In this document: one piece after another, positions 1 to 13,743 of the stretch
How positions within the stretch are numbered: the stretch's first letter is position 1
How the letters are laid out: every line of letters begins with the position of its first letter
Source of the DNA: Nymphaea colorata
Lineage: Eukaryota; Streptophyta; Magnoliopsida; Nymphaeales; Nymphaeaceae
Length of the DNA stretch: 64,000 nucleotides
Direction: 5' to 3'
NCBI RefSeq assembly: GCF_008831285.2
Contig: NC_045145.1
Coordinates: 9,610,802-9,674,801, forward strand
The notes under the pieces: generated by a model
The model's database searches: none
Seen by the model: the letters and a program-made list of their open reading frames with translations, nothing else
Told to the model about the DNA's origin: nothing
Position numbers and translations under genes: made by a program

Positions 1-889
1 CTATTTATAGAGTTCAATTTTTAGTTTGAAGTATGACATTGAAACTAAAAAATGGAGAGAGAGATTGAGGGAAAGAAAGAGGAATTGTATTGTATTAAGG
101 TGAAACTAGAGAAACATAATTTCCTGATTTTGTCCAAGTACAAAAAAGAAATGTGTATTCATGTATATCAACAAAATGAATGCAAAAAACGAATGTTATT
201 TATAGTCCTATGCATCATCATCATGCCATCCTTCTACCTACATAAACTGCTCTAAACACCTTATTCTGTGATTGAATGTTTCATTTTGTAGCATAAGTGA
301 CTTTTTTGCTTGGTTTAGATCCATCAATGTCTCTAACATGTGCACCAAGCACATATGTAAGAGCAAGCCCAGAATAGTCCTTTGGGAGTTCCTACAAAAG
401 TACATCACCAATTTGTTCATTTGTTGGTTGTTGTGAAGATTGTCCCTAACTCTAGTTTACAATACAAGAAAATATTTCAATAGCATATATTTTTTCTAGA
501 AAAACAAATAAATATATAAAAAAAACTCTACTTACAACTCTAGGGACAGTGCTTTTTATCCTACTTGGAAATTGCACACTTGTGTGGGGTTTTCATCCAC
601 ACATGTCAAGTTGAGGCATATCAATTTCATCATGGTCATCTATAAACTACATGACAAGTACAATATTAACATAGTATTTATAATTAAGTATTGAATTAAG
701 TACATACTACATATTTAAACAAATTTTGTGTCTAAGAAATGTTTTGCTTGAAAACATGCTAAGTTCTTTGTCCCTAAAGTGTGACACATTACCTGTTGTG
801 CACGATTGTTTGCATTTATAATGCTCTGTGCCTAGAAATGAAAATAAAAATGTGAAATGTTAATAACAAAAAAATAAATGTTAATTTTA

Positions 890-2100
890 TTTATATAGAA
901 GGCTAATCTTTGACTTCTTAGAATCGAAGTATTCATGAGAGACTGCCACTGGTCTTGAGGTATCTCTATTGGACAAGCTTGCAACCATGCATCTCGGTTA
1001 TCATGGATGTAGGAAACATGTTGATGGATGCTTCTCCAATCAGTCAACTTTTTTTTTAATGAGTCCATCACTTAACATTGAAAAGCCTCTGAAACATCTC
1101 TCTTGACTGGGCTCAAACTTATTCTACATCACAAAAATTATAATTAAACCATTAATTAAAATAAAATGTATTTTTTGAAAATGACTAAAGTTACATAGAT
1201 ACCTTGACTTGTAGCCATACGTCATCTTCATAACTACTAGGCAACTCAATCCATGTATGGTAAATAAGTGGTGTTTAACTACATCTTGAGCTCAAGCCCC
1301 CAAATATCATGACAACTGATCAATTGGGGCTTAACAACAGCCATAGCTCAATTGGGGCCTCGTGAATTCTTCCATTGTGCACCTAAAACATGACAACTGA
1401 TCATATTTCGAGTTGTTAGATGCATCATATCATGAATTAGGTTCTAAATTAAAGCAATGTGCGAATCATCAAATACTAGAGTTCTCAGCACCATTGGACA
1501 AATATCACTCACTGCTTTGCAAGTATGTAGGGACCCTGCAAGGCATCTGAAATTACAAATTAAAGAAATGTCGACATCCATAAATGCAAGTAGAAAAAAA
1601 TGTTCTCTCATAAACCAAAGTTCAAAATTTAAACATATATTTAATGATCTATATACAACATGCAAATGATAGTAATGTGTAAATATGTTATAAATGAATA
1701 AAATACTTACCACATTCATCAAAATGCCTATCTTAGATTTGCTATAGTTGGTGGCATATCCATAATTGCCCAATTTATTTCATCATTGACATTTGAAGCA
1801 TTTAAATTTTGAACATGATATGACTGAGCCTCATAATAATTATCTTTAGCTTCAACAACATGTTTATCTTCAACTGATTGTTGACTATACATGTCATGTG
1901 GTCTCTAGGTCATGTCTTAATAATAACATGTCAATGTTCTTCCAGTCTTGAACATAGAATATTTGCTCAACTTGGGATGCAAAGACAAAAGGCTCTTCAT
2001 ACATGCATGAAAACTTAAAATTAGCAAAAGTGTAACCAAATTCATCTTTTTTAATTCCATGTGAGTTAAGCACATCAAACCATCAATATTTAATTTAAAG
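890..2100 (-). pseudogene. CACTA C-terminal relic (DUF4216 and Transposase_24-like)
   Basis: Reading the minus strand from about 2090 to 1900 gives a degenerate DUF4216-like block (WFDVLNSHGIKKDEFGYTFA, then EEPFVFASQVEQIFYVQDWK). Further down, 832-1071 contains WRSIHQHVSYIHDNRDAWLQ and IPQDQWQSLMN, like the Transposase_24 block of plant Ptta/En/Spm proteins. The order and strand agree with the TNP2 relic upstream, so both belong to one element. Frames are interrupted between the blocks. Confidence 0.65.
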
Positions 2101-2401
2101 AAACCGCAAAATCTCTAAAATATTCAATTTCTAAAAGTGTTAGTTATGAGTTCATAATAAGTCACATCACCAACAATTGATCTACTATCTCTAGCTCTGC
2201 AAAAACTTGATATTTGGACTTTTAAACTTGCCTCTTTATCCTATGTATGGAAAGGAAACCCACTTTTGATGAAACCTTTGAACTTTCTTGCTATTGTTTG
2301 AGGTTTATGTGACAACTATATGACTTTTTAGGTGATGCCACACTAACACCTTCTTCATGAAATTCCAAATCTAATACAGATGTAATTCAGTTAGTCAATA
2401 T

Positions 2402-2425
2402 TATATATATATACACACACACACA
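2402..2425. repeat. TA/CA microsatellite
   Basis: Alternating TA followed by CA dinucleotides, read directly. Confidence 0.9.
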
Positions 2426-2659
2426 TGATTTTAAAATGCATGATTTTTAAAAAATGTTGAGAAAATACATGATTTTCAAACCAAACAAGAAACATATCCA
2501 TGTGAATTCACTCAACTTCATGAGGTCTTCTACATTGTCATCTCAGTAAGTGAAGATGTTTCCTAAAATTTTCATATTTCTAAGATTCAAGATATAAATT
2601 ATTATACTTATGAAATATAAATTATTAGACTTATAAAAAATAAATAAATATAAATGAAG

Positions 2660-4700
2660 ATCTTACTCTAAAGCCGATACTATTATCTCATGATTGAATA
2701 GCACATACGTGGGTATTTGTTTTAAGTTAACATTGTCAAATGTGTACATTTCTATTTTTTCTTGTGGGTGGAATTTTCTCAACAAATCATTATCAAGTTC
2801 TTCATAATTTTGTTCAACACGATTAAACTTGATTTTGATGTATCCAAATATCTTGAACAAAATGTAGGACACTCTTCAGTCAATTATCCTTCTGTAATAG
2901 AGCCTTCTATGTGGCTTTTGTTATGCACATATGATTTCAACTTGAACAAATACCTACACATAGAACATATTACATGTATTAATATAAATTTTATTCTAAC
3001 CATTATCATATAAACTTAATAAGTTTCACATACCTTTCAATAGGATACATCCACCGAAATTGTATCAGTCCACCTAACTTCGCCTTATGTGCCAAATGTA
3101 TGGGCAAGTGCACCATAATATCAAAAAGTGAACATAGAAATGCCTTCTCCCAATGGCATAATATGAGTGCTATACATGCTTCTAAGTTTCTGAAGTAGAC
3201 ATCATTTCTAACCTTTAAACACAATTATTTGAAAAAATCAACAAAACTCAATAAGCACTGAACTGATGATCCTCTTTGGCAAACATTTTCTTAATGCTAA
3301 TGGCAAAATTATTACATTGACACATGACAATCATGTTTCTTAAAAAATTATACTCCTTAACATGAACATGCCTCGAAATATTGGAAGAGTAACTGTCTAG
3401 TACCTTAAGACACTTTAGTACATTGCAAAATATTTGTTTCTGATGTTTGAACATAATAAAACATGCAAGTGGCAACCACATTTTATCTGATCCCTCACAT
3501 GGCAATGGATGTATATTCGCATCTCCCTCAAATCCAAGCAAGCATTGACACAATCATTTGTTTGCCCTTCAATGTTCAAAAGTGTCCACATAATATTGTT
3601 GCATATATTCTTTTCAATATGCATGACATGTAGATTATGTCACAAGAAATTATGCTTCCAGTATGGCAAATCAAAGAAAATACTTCTTTCTTCCATTGCT
3701 ATGGGAGACATGCTTGTTTTATATCATGTAAGACATCTGCAGTAGTAAGAAGGACAAAACCGCACTTTAACTCAATAGTACCATCAAATGATTGGGGTCT
3801 CTTCAAAATTCATGGTCACAAGGCAAAAAATGATGATGACCCATGTATCACTCTATCTCACCGTGCTTCAACTTATATGAGTACATCTCTTTGTGACAAA
3901 TAAGACAAGTTCCTTTCATACTCCACCCTGACAAATATACATAAATTGGAAAATCATTAATAGTACACAGTAAATCTGCTCTCATTTGAAAGTTTTGTCT
4001 CTTTAAAGCATCATATATTGGTATGTCGGTCTCTCACAATATCTTCAGTTCATCTATAAGTGGTTGCAAATATACATCAATTCTCATTTTAGGAGTAGTT
4101 AGTTCAAGTATAAGTAATGAAAACATTATATAAGGTTGTTTTATGCACATCCATAGTGCCAAATTATATGGAACAAGTATGACTGACCATATACTATGAG
4201 AGCTACTCAATGTCTTGTACAGATTAACACCATCACTCACCAATCGAAGCCTAATATTCTAGCAATCAGAAATGAATGATGGATGCAACTCATCAAATGA
4301 CTTCCAAGCCAATGAATCTATAGGGTTCCTTAAAGTTTTATCCTTTGTGTGACATTCATCAGGTCATCTCATGTATGAGGCTGTTCTAGAAGACATGAAT
4401 AACCACTTAAGTTGTGATATTAAAGAAAAATGTCACAACACCTTCACATGGACTTTATTCTTATTTCTAGATGATGAGCTTTTTGCGTCACCTGTACAAT
4501 TTTCGTCTACTTTCCATCTTGATAGTTCTCAAATATCACATAAGTCCTGATTATAACATACTTTGGGAAAACATTAATTTTCTCACAGGTGATACCTAAA
4601 TCTATGACAACCTTCTTTGGTTCATAGAAAGAACTTGGTAATTTTACACCCTCAGGAAAGGCTTTGCATAACAATTTAATTAACATCATAAATGGTTTGT
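2660..4700 (-). pseudogene. TNP2-type CACTA transposase relic
   Basis: Minus-strand fragments at 4034-4243 read like the TNP2 core (SHSIWSVILVPYNLALWMC, then KQPYIMFSLLI, then IDVYLQPLIDELK). Fragments at 3415-3624 contain MHIEKNICNNIMWTLLNIEG, and 3006-3224 contains LFDIMVHLPIHLAHKAKLGG followed by QFRWMYPIERY, the DUF4218 part of this family. Between them, degenerate frames at 3.6-4.0 kb carry the usual cysteine/histidine-containing stretch (SGWSMKGTCLICH). The TNP2 protein would cut and join the transposon ends, but stops and frame changes throughout rule out an active enzyme. Very high confidence in family, none in function. Confidence 0.85.
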
Positions 4701-5039
4701 TGCTTCATTTGTTATCATATTTTATGTGAAATAAGTGCAAAAGTATGATAACTTTGTAAACTTATTGAACCTAAATTATAACTCATCATCTGCTTCACTT
4801 AGTAGCCTACAATATTTCTTAAGTTTTGGATTTTCTTCCTACATATTATCATGGACATCATCACATCTTCTTGTAACTCATCATCATCATCACTTATTCT
4901 TGACTTTTGAAATTTCTTCATGTATATTATCATGAACATCCTCACATCCTCCTGTGCTAGACTTCAAATTGCTGATAACATTATCTAGCATTTCAAGCAT
5001 GTCATCTCTTCATTGACATTTCATGAACATCATCTTCCT

Positions 5040-5215
5040 CTTAGATGATATAATATCATCATTCATGTGTGGCAACAAAGATTTACCATGATAGTGCTAA
5101 ATAGTATAACTCTGAATAAAGCCATCACATATCATGTGCTCCTTGATAACTTTCATTATTTGACATACATAATTGCAGCATTTTCAGTAAGGGCACTTTA
5201 TTCTTTGATTGACCA
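5040..5215 (-). pseudogene. CACTA transposase-associated domain relic
   Basis: The minus strand from ~5210 reads RIKCPY-stop-KCCNYV, then IKEHMICDGFIQSYTI-stop-HYHGKS. This matches the conserved N-terminal transposase-associated domain (Cys-x2-Cys pairs, an EHL..GF motif, then a Y.HGE motif) found upstream of TNP2 in CACTA elements. Two in-frame stops show decay. It sits about 0.4 kb upstream of the TNP2 relic on the same strand. Confidence 0.7.
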
Positions 5216-5299
5216 CTGCATTGTTTTGTTTAGCAACTTGAACTAAATATTTGGCTTCACTTAGATATTTAACACTAAGTGTGAAAAATCAAATGCATC

Positions 5300-7952
5300 T
5301 CCAACTATTAAAATGTGATCATGTAAATTTTATGGATGACAAGTTAAAGATTGTGTGTTATAATAGTTACCTATCTTTCTGGTTTATCTAGCTCCTACCA
5401 TCCATGGCTATTTATATATGACTTATAACGTTGTCAAAATAGAAATACCTAACAAAAATTATTGAGTAAAGGTCAACTAGCCATAACCGCATAAAACTTC
5501 TCAGTTTTTTTGTGCACACTTTGGTTTAGCATTAATCTATATAGTGAGTTTCTCTAATCTTTGCTTGCTACAAAAATACTTACATCATTATCTCTATTTT
5601 TGAATGGACTAAATATACAAATATAGGATAAATAGGTCCTTTTCAGCTCAAGAGTCTACAGCTGAAACCCAACTAACTATGAGAGTGGTTGTAAAGTGAA
5701 TTTTCTTTCTACTTGTCTCCTCTTCTTCTTCATAGGTGAATGACTTTAGACATTAAGATCTGATTTCTGTCAAGTATAAAGAGTTAAATACAAGCACAAG
5801 CTTCATATCCAGCATGGAATATGAAAAAAAGAAATTATAAATAAACTTAGGACATATGGCCATAGCCATGCCTATTTCTGTAAAGCAAAGAATTTATTGC
5901 TTTTTTTGGACAATGAAACTGACCAGCCAATGTAGATAAAATCAAGCCATAGCTGTGCGAGAGAGATATTGTTACATTAATTTCACTCAACTGAATGTTT
6001 ATCATTAGCAGTGGCATCCTTAAACAGTTAATTTTATTACTAAGATAAGTGGCTTAATGGATTAACTTTAAGCCAAAGCATAAGTTGGGTCCTTAAGATT
6101 GGGTAACAAAGTTTCCACTTCTATGATAAACTGATTTTCCTGTTGGGAAACCCAAAGCTTATGATCTCTCATTACACGTTCATTAGTGATCCCAACTCAA
6201 ATTCAACATAGGTTTTTGTAAGTTTAAATTTTTGCATCAAAATAAAGTGTTATAGAAACAACTTTTAGACAAACTAAAGTGATAATCTGTATCGTGCATG
6301 TGACATGCATATTAGTGTTCATTCAAGCAAAAAAAAAAAACACATCCAGCAGCTATGTTTTGGAGGCTTAACCAATTTTCTCTTGAAACAACACTAAAGC
6401 CATGTCTAATGGCTACGTCATATTCACTAAACAAATGGAACACCATCCCATAGAAATGTAAACTAAGAACACATGGCAAACTCCATATTTGTTAGGGAAT
6501 TCTGCTGCAAGAGGAGTCTCCCCCATCACAATAATACATGGCAAGATTGTTAATATGTTTGATCACATAAAAGCATAGTTAGAGGCAAAGGCAAATTTAA
6601 AAAATGGAAAGAAAAAAGTGCGGCAATACATTTGGTAGCCAACAATTAGCATGTCATAGAGTCTAGAACTTATAGAAGCTGTTGGAAGCATGATGTAACA
6701 AAAAGAAACACATAAAACCTAGAAAATACAATAAGGGTTAGGAAGGAGGAAAAAAGTACAAGTAGTGTATATGTGTGTGTGTGTGTATTTAATCTCACAG
6801 GATGCTAGATGGCTAACATTTAAAAATTTGTCTTTGAAAAACAGTCATTATATTGGAAATTAGCATTAATTTGTAGTGTGGTGATAGTTTATAGATGTTT
6901 TAGTAAGTATTTATGGTATTTCAACAACAAATTTTAAACCATGGTGTTCAAAAACAACAAGATTATTTGATAATGTTTGTTTGACACCCATTTGGACTGA
7001 TGTATACAGCATGTTCATCATCATGCACATACCTATATGCACAAAGAAGAAGTGGAAACAGCACAGGCTAAATGCATGCAAAGAAGAAGCATAAAACTAC
7101 ATGTAGGCTGCCACGATTGATGTAATCATTCATATGAAATAAACAAATAAAGTGAAGACAACGTACCTATAGGATGACCAATCCAAAACCCTCAGTAGGC
7201 ACTCAAGAGGATGAAAGAGAAAAGAAAATAAGAATGGGTGGGTAGGGAAACGTGCCCACCTTCTCACGATACAACTCTTGGAGGTGACTGAAAGGGTGGC
7301 AACTCTTGAAGAGGCAACTATTGGGAATCGTTGGCAATCCTTGAAAATTAAAATAATATTATTTTATTTATTATCAAAATTAGTATCAACATTCATTATA
7401 TCTTTTCTTTTGTAAAATGCATAAAAACGATCAGGCTTTACAATCTCTCTCTCTCTCTATCTCACTATCCTCAATTTTTTTCTTCATGAAAAGGAGCTGC
7501 AATATTGGCAGCATCCTTCTGATCTAGTGTTCGAAAAAGGGGGCTGCAATGGCTGCCCTAGACCCGCCTCTCTATGGTTTATATTTTTGGGTGAAAAAGG
7601 ACTGAAATGGGTAGCTACAATCTCATCTCCATTAATTGTGTATGGTTGAGACTGAGAGATGAACCCATATAATATTCCTGCCTTACGTATTCCTCCCTCT
7701 ACCTTACAAAATTGGGGGTCTTAGTCCTTTCGAAACCCTTGCCACATAAATGGCAGTAGTTAGAGAACTCAGCCATGATGTCCATGCCACACTCACTGAG
7801 TCTCATGCTATGATTATCACGTTGGTTTCATTGGTAATTGGGTAACAGAAGCTGTCTAGATTTAGCCCATGTTAATGTCCATGTATGTGAGAATTGTCAT
7901 CCATGATAACCCATTCATGCCCATCATGGTGGCCTTTTTGGCAAGTGTCATG
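5300..7952. other. Gene-free AT-rich stretch
   Basis: No coding relic was recognised. It contains a short GT run near 6770-6786, a poly-A run near 6331-6340, a CT run near 7442-7460 and, at about 7522-7615, one copy of a dispersed repeat whose inverted partner is near 27318-27412. The right part abuts the Copia A target site. Confidence 0.5.
7522..7615 (+). repeat. Dispersed repeat, copy 1
   Basis: The segment starting TAGTGTTCGAAAAAGGGGGC aligns by eye with the reverse complement of about 27318-27412 (TAGTGTTCGATGAAGGGGGC). Both continue through a CTGCAATGGCTG block and a GTGAAAAGGA-like block. Family unknown. Confidence 0.6.
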
Positions 7953-7957
7953 ACCAT

Positions 7958-8307
7958 TGTAAGATTTTGGGTGTCGAAGTATAACTCACGTTCAGTTTCA
8001 GCAAAAGAAAGATAAGAGAGAGAACATGAAAAGAAAAATGAAGAAGGGAGGTGAAACTTTACATTCTCACACAGCCCATTAATATAGTGATTCCTCTTAA
8101 CATTTTACAAGAATCTAGAACTAAAAATCACAATAATGTAGAGCCTAGAGTGAAGCGACACAATAACCTAGAGTCTAGAATAAAATAATTACAGAAATTA
8201 CAATCATAACCCTGCCTAGATAAATGTGTTCAGACATTATTAGACGTGTTGGATCTAAATCAGTAGATGTGTTGGATCTGGATCAGATTAGATCCAACAT
8301 CTTATCA
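7958..8307 (-). repeat. Copia A 3' LTR
   Basis: A 350-bp LTR that in element orientation starts TGATAAGATG and ends AATCTTACA. It matches the split 5' LTR at 12750-12861 plus 20070-20313. It is flanked on the low side by the ACCAT target duplication and on the high side by the purine tract. Confidence 0.9.
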
Positions 8308-8319
8308 TCCTCCTTCAAG

Positions 8320-11300
8320 TTATATATGGTTTTGCACCATGTACAACTTGCCTTTTAGAAACCAGAATTGTTGTTTCGTTAGTCATTTTGTAAATAAGTT
8401 TGCAACTTGTTCATCTGTACGAACATAAATAGGTTGAATCTCTTTGTCATCCACCTTTTGTCTAATAAAGTATTGATCAATCTCAATGTGTTTTGTTCGA
8501 CCATGTTGTATGGTATTAAAAGCAATGTTAACAGCTCTTTGATTATCATACATTAACATTGACGTTTTAATCTTTTCTCTAATGTCTTCTAGCAAATGTC
8601 TAACCCATGTAACTTGAACAACACCTGCAGCCATGCATATGTATTCAGTTTCAGTGCTGGATCTTGCCATTGCCTTTTGCTTTCAACAACCCCATGACAC
8701 AAGATTACGTCTAATGGAAATCTAATGAAAATACAAAAACCAGAAATGAACTTTCTTTAATCAGGATCTCCAGCCCAATCTGCATCTATGAATGTCATAA
8801 GTTGATGTCTAGCAATTATATTTCCACTCTTACCATAAACTAAGTCATCTCCTGTTGTCCCTTTTAGATATCTTAATATCTTTTGACAACATCCATGTGA
8901 GTATCTCTAGGTGCATGCCTAAATTGAGATACTTGATTCATAGCATATATAATATATGGTCCAGTGAATGTAAGATATTGAAGTGCCCCAACAATACTTT
9001 GATATGGTGTAGGATCTTCATATAACTCCCCATCCTGAGCACTTAGTCTTTGATTTAGAACACTAGGAGTTCCAACAGGCTTACAATCAGACATACATGT
9101 CTTTTTCAGCAGATCCAACATGTATTTTTGTTGTGTCAATGTGAGGCGATTATTGTGCCTATCAATCTCCACTCCAAGAAAGAATCGTAAATCACCAAGC
9201 TCTTTCATTTTGAAGTTTTTCATCATCAAAACTTTAGCTTCTTCTATGTGTTTTTCTGAATTGCCTATGATAACAATATCATCAACATATATAAGAATTA
9301 AAGTAAATATGTTTTCCTTTCAATAAATGAAAAAAGAGTGATCTAGAGGACATCTCCGAAAACCACATTCTTGAATCTTGTAGGAGAAACTACCAAACCA
9401 TGAGCATGAGGCATGTTTGAGTCCATAAATAGATTTTTTTAGTTTGCAAACTCATGCAAGAGAGTCTCCTTTCATATATCATGGAGGTTGTTCCATATAT
9501 ACTTCCTCCCTCAAATCACCATGAGGAAAAGCATTCTTCATGTCCATTTGATGTAGTCTCCATCCATATTCAATTGTTAATGATATAATCACACGGATTG
9601 TTCCAATTTTCATCACATGGCTGAATGTCTCATCATAATCTTCTCCATATTGTTGTGTGAAGCCTCGTGCTACCAATCTTGCCTTGTACCTTTCCACACT
9701 ACCATCAGGTTTATATTTAACTTTATAAATCTATTTTGATCCTGCTACATTCTTTTATTTGGGTCTAGGAACAAATTTTCATGTCCCACATTCATGTAAT
9801 GCATCTATTTCTTCATTCATTGCCTTGATTCTATGCAACGACTTGCATGCTTCCTCAAAACAAGTAGGTTCATCTTGTTTTATAACTTGAGACATAAAAA
9901 GCCGAAAATCTAAGGAAAGATTATCATAACTTACCCATCAATGAATGAGGTGTCGCACTCACACAGATCTTCTAACATGATGATCATAGACTTCAACATG
10001 AAAAGAGGCCGGATTGTCATCTCTCCTTCTTTTCTGATGAGTGTAAACTTGTCCTGAAAACCGATATGAAGCATTGTTTTCTCCTTCTTTCATAGCTGGA
10101 ACAAGTTCTTTGTTTCCTTCTGTTTGTGTGATATGTAAAGATCCTATCCCATCATTTGGATGAGATTCTAGACGGCCTCCTACAAATAACTCAGCACTTA
10201 CCCAATGATCATATGATTCCACGGGTTGAGAATTCTCAGTAGAATTGTTAAAGTTGTGTTCATCAAACACAACATTTCTTGATACTTTGATGAGTCTGGT
10301 TGTAGGGTCATTACATGTGAAACATTTGTACATAGCCAACGAACCTACACTGCACTACTTTACTCTGAAATTTATTTCTCAATGATGAGTCAATGTGAAC
10401 ATAGCACACACATCCGAAAACCCTTAAATTATTATAGTTTGGATTTCGACAAAAAAGAGTGAAATAAGGAGATTTTGAATCCAAAACTATCATGGGAAGA
10501 TGATTTATTATATATACAGTGGTGTGAAAAGCCTTTGTCCATAGAGTAATAGGAGTATTACTATCATGCATCATATTGATACCACTTTCCACGATGTGAT
10601 AATGTTTTCGTTCAGCTACACCATTTTGTTCTGGGGTGTATGGGCATAAAATATGTCGAGTTATCTCATTTTCTCGTAAAAGTTAATAAAGTCATGTAAA
10701 GAATATTCCCCCCACCATCACAACAGAAATGCACAACTTTAGATGAAAACTGTCGTTGGATCATGACATGAAATTCTCAAAAGATACTAAACACTTCTGA
10801 TTTTTGTTTCATGAAGTGAATCCAAGTATATCGAGAATAAGAATCTATAAACAAAACATAATAGCGAGAGCCAGACAAGGAATCAACGAGAGCTGGCCCC
10901 CATACATCAAAATAGACAATCTCAAAAGGTTTAGAAGCTCTTTTATTGATATTATGAAAAGGAAGTATATGACTCTTACATAGTTCACAACTAGAACATT
11001 TTTTGTCATAAGTATCAAAGAATTGACTGGATTTTGGAATGAGATTATCTGATGCAAGTTTTTCCAAAAACCCACGACTACAATGTCTCATACAACCATG
11101 CCATAAATTTGACTTACTGGCATCTGATTGGAGATAGCTAGAACTTGGAATTTGTGAAAGTGAGTTGGAAGGAAAGCATGTCAATTGAGCTGGACTTGAA
11201 GAGGACTATAAGAAATAAGGATTTTCCTTGAAGACATACATATTTCCTTGGTGTTTCCCTTCAGCGAATGTTTTCTTTGGTAGAAGATCTTTGACATACA

Positions 11301-12567
11301 CAGAAGAAGAAGTAAATTGAACAGATAAGTTTGTATGGTCTTCAAGTTTAGAAACGGAAATAATATTCTTTTTGATATTTGGAGCAAGGGCAACATTTGA
11401 CAAAGATAATGGAAATGGTGATGTTGGAAGAGAAATTTGTGCATTTTCAATATGTGTGATAGGACAAAAACTTCCATCACCTGTAACTATATTACTTTTA
11501 CAAGAATAAGGAAAAAGGTCATGTAACTTACCAGCTTTTCCAGTTACATGAGTAGCAGCACCTGAATCCAAATGCCATTCATCTTGATCATTTTGTTTCA
11601 CTATCATCTTGGAGAGGGCAGTCATAAGTATTTGTTGTACATCGGCTGGTGGGAGTTTGATATTATGTTCAACTTCAAGTTTATTGCCTCTGTTTTGTGG
11701 ATTAAACCAGCAATTTGCTTTGATGTCACCCTTCTTGTAACATTGGAAACATATTGGCACTTTTTTTGTGGTATTAGTTTGAAATCTTCTTGTAACACTT
11801 GGTGTTGGCAGAATACATTTGCCATTTTGTTCATCATGCCCACGATTCATGCCTCCTTGATGAGCCCAAATAGCTTCTATAACTAAAACACTGTGAGCAT
11901 TGCCTTGGTCTGTTCCTTCCATCAATTGTTTCATGTTCATTTCATGTTGAAGCAGCTTGCTCTAAAGTTCATTGAAGGTGGGCAAGATAAGCAAAACTTC
12001 AAGAGCAGTAGTGAAGGCATAAATATCTGGTCCAAGGCCGCTAAGAGTCTGCTGGACTTTTTCTGTCGGAAACAACATATCCAACAGCTCCCAACCGATC
12101 CACTATCCCTTTAAGACATCCCAAATATTCCATAATCGACATTGACCCTTTCCTAAAATTCTGAAATTCTTTCTTCAAATATAGAATACGTGCCTCTGAA
12201 ATTTGAGAATAGGTTTCAGCAAGACTGATCCATAACTATCCTGTTGTGCAGTCATCAGAAAGAGAAATCAACACTTATTGAGAGAGAGTTGATATGACAT
12301 ACGCAACAAGACTTTGATCTCGCTTTATCCATGTTACAAATTGAGGGTTACGAATTTCTTGAGTGAAAGTTGTCTCTCATCTTTCATTCTTAACCTCTTG
12401 TTGAATGAACTGTGGTGGGATTAGAATGAGATGTACGTACAGATCATGACTCCTTATGAAAGGAGTGATCTTCCTTTTCAGGTAAGGTAGTTGGAGTGAT
12501 TTAGTTTTTCAGAAATAAGGTGTGGCAAGAAGTTGGTGGACATACTGGATTGGGAGAGAATATCCAT
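8320..12567 (-). pseudogene. Copia A gag-pol pseudogene
   Basis: The likely gag ATG is at 12565-12567 (MDILSQSS...) about 0.18 kb after the primer site; the final stop is at 8320-8322 (MVQNHI). Blocks seen in order: gag C-terminus with a damaged zinc knuckle (CFQCYKKGDIKANC, the usual His replaced by Asp, ~11.75 kb); protease ([12 protein letters not shown], ~11.56 kb); pre-integrase and integrase ([23 protein letters not shown], ~10.8-11.1 kb); RT ([20 protein letters not shown], ~9.65 kb; [16 protein letters not shown], ~9.17 kb); RNase H (ARSSTETEY and HIEIDQYFIRQKV, 8.38-8.67 kb). The frames are disjoint, with an FTK-stop near the end, so no complete polyprotein is possible. Confidence 0.9.
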
Positions 12568-12736
12568 GATAAATTATATATCTATGAACGTAGATATATA
12601 CGAATAGAAATATAAGAGTGTTGTCAAGATAGACAAAAGATTATGAGCAGAATGTTAGAAGGGGTATAAAAGAAAACCAACCAGGAGATTTCAAGTATGT
12701 TCAAACATTTTCCTTGGTAGAACCAAGCTAGACCTT

Positions 12737-12748
12737 GCTCTGATACCA
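12737..12748 (-). other. Copia A primer-binding site
   Basis: The minus strand reads TGGTATCAGAGC, complementary to the 3' end of initiator-Met tRNA. It lies just inside the 5' LTR edge, as expected for plant Copia elements. Confidence 0.85.
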
Positions 12749-12749
12749 T

Positions 12750-12861
12750 TTAAGATCTTGGGTGTCGAAGTATAACCCACGTTCAGATTCAGCAAAAGAA
12801 AGATAAGAGAGAGAGCAGGAAAAGAGAAATGAGTAAGGGAGGTGAGACTTTACATTCTCAC
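12750..12861 (-). repeat. Copia A 5' LTR, inner part
   Basis: This is the part of the 5' LTR next to the primer site. It matches 7958-8080 closely and is cut at CTCAC by the LARD-like insertion; the other part resumes at 20070. The terminal dinucleotide is mutated relative to the 3' LTR. Confidence 0.88.
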
Positions 12862-13703
12862 TATTTGCATCCCAAAATCTTCTATTTGGTTTTGGAGTGC
12901 TTCAGAAAAATGAAGTTTTGTTTTCAAATAGGGAATAAAGGTACTCGCCCGTCAGTATGAGGATCGACCGTTCTCGATACCTTTACTAGGGGTAATCAAC
13001 CCAAGGGCTATGTTTATCATCGATGCATTTCATTTTAACTTTAAATAGAAAAATATTGAAAGTTCGATGTTTCAAACTTTTGAGGAGGGTCTTGAAGAAT
13101 CACTTGAGAATGTGAAATATTTTAGCAAAAGCTAGAAGTGGAAAATCTTTGTAAATATCATTTGGAAATCATTTAGTGTTCTCGTAAGACTTTAAGTAGA
13201 TTTGAGGTTTTGCTCTAATTCCATTACCACCTAGTTAGAGCTTCATCTCATCTTGCTTAAGTTCTTTTGGAAAAGTCCTTGTGATCATAAATGAAATTAA
13301 GTGGGTGAGAATGCATGAATGCATTGATCCTATATGATTAAAAAGAAAAATCATTCATTCTTACCATAACATTCATTTAAGAGCATTCCTACCATAACAT
13401 AGATCTAAGATTTTTGTTTTGATAAATATCATATATAAGAAGGAAAAGTTTTTGAAAATGGATTGAGGTTGTGGACCATCAAGCATGAATCCAATATTGG
13501 GTCATTACTTGATTTATGGTCTTAGTGAAGTCGGTAAATAAAAATGATTTTGGAAAGAAAAATGTCCAAAATCTATGCACAAGATGAGATATTTGATCAT
13601 AAGAAAATATGGAGAAGAAGAGAGAGAAAGATATCTTGAAAAGTACAAGATCAAAGATTTAAAATAAAGAGAGATACATATTCATATACATATTTATATA
13701 TGC

Positions 13704-13708
<5 letters not shown>

Positions 13709-13742
<34 letters not shown>
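13709..13742. repeat. TA microsatellite
   Basis: Uninterrupted TA dinucleotide run inside the LARD-like 3' LTR; the equivalent place in the other LTR has no long run. Confidence 0.95.

Positions 13743-13743
<1 letters not shown>

Larger units (their letters stand above)
1..5300 (-). mobile_element. Decayed CACTA (En/Spm) DNA transposon, incomplete in window
   Basis: Relics of CACTA-type transposon proteins lie in the right order on the minus strand. From high to low coordinates they are a transposase-associated domain (~5.04-5.21 kb), TNP2 transposase (~2.9-4.7 kb), a DUF4216-like block (~1.9-2.1 kb) and a Transposase_24-like block (~0.9-1.1 kb). All are broken by stops and frameshifts. Neither terminus is certain. 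The low-coordinate end probably lies outside the window, and no clean CACTA terminal inverted repeat was found just above 5.3 kb. The identification rests on family motifs recognised by eye. Confidence 0.8.

Noticed and set aside
6860-6885. Possible CACTA terminal inverted repeat (reverse of CACTACAAATTA)
   Set aside because: The motif is short, lies 1.6 kb beyond the last coding relic and has no partner or 3-bp duplication visible in the window.
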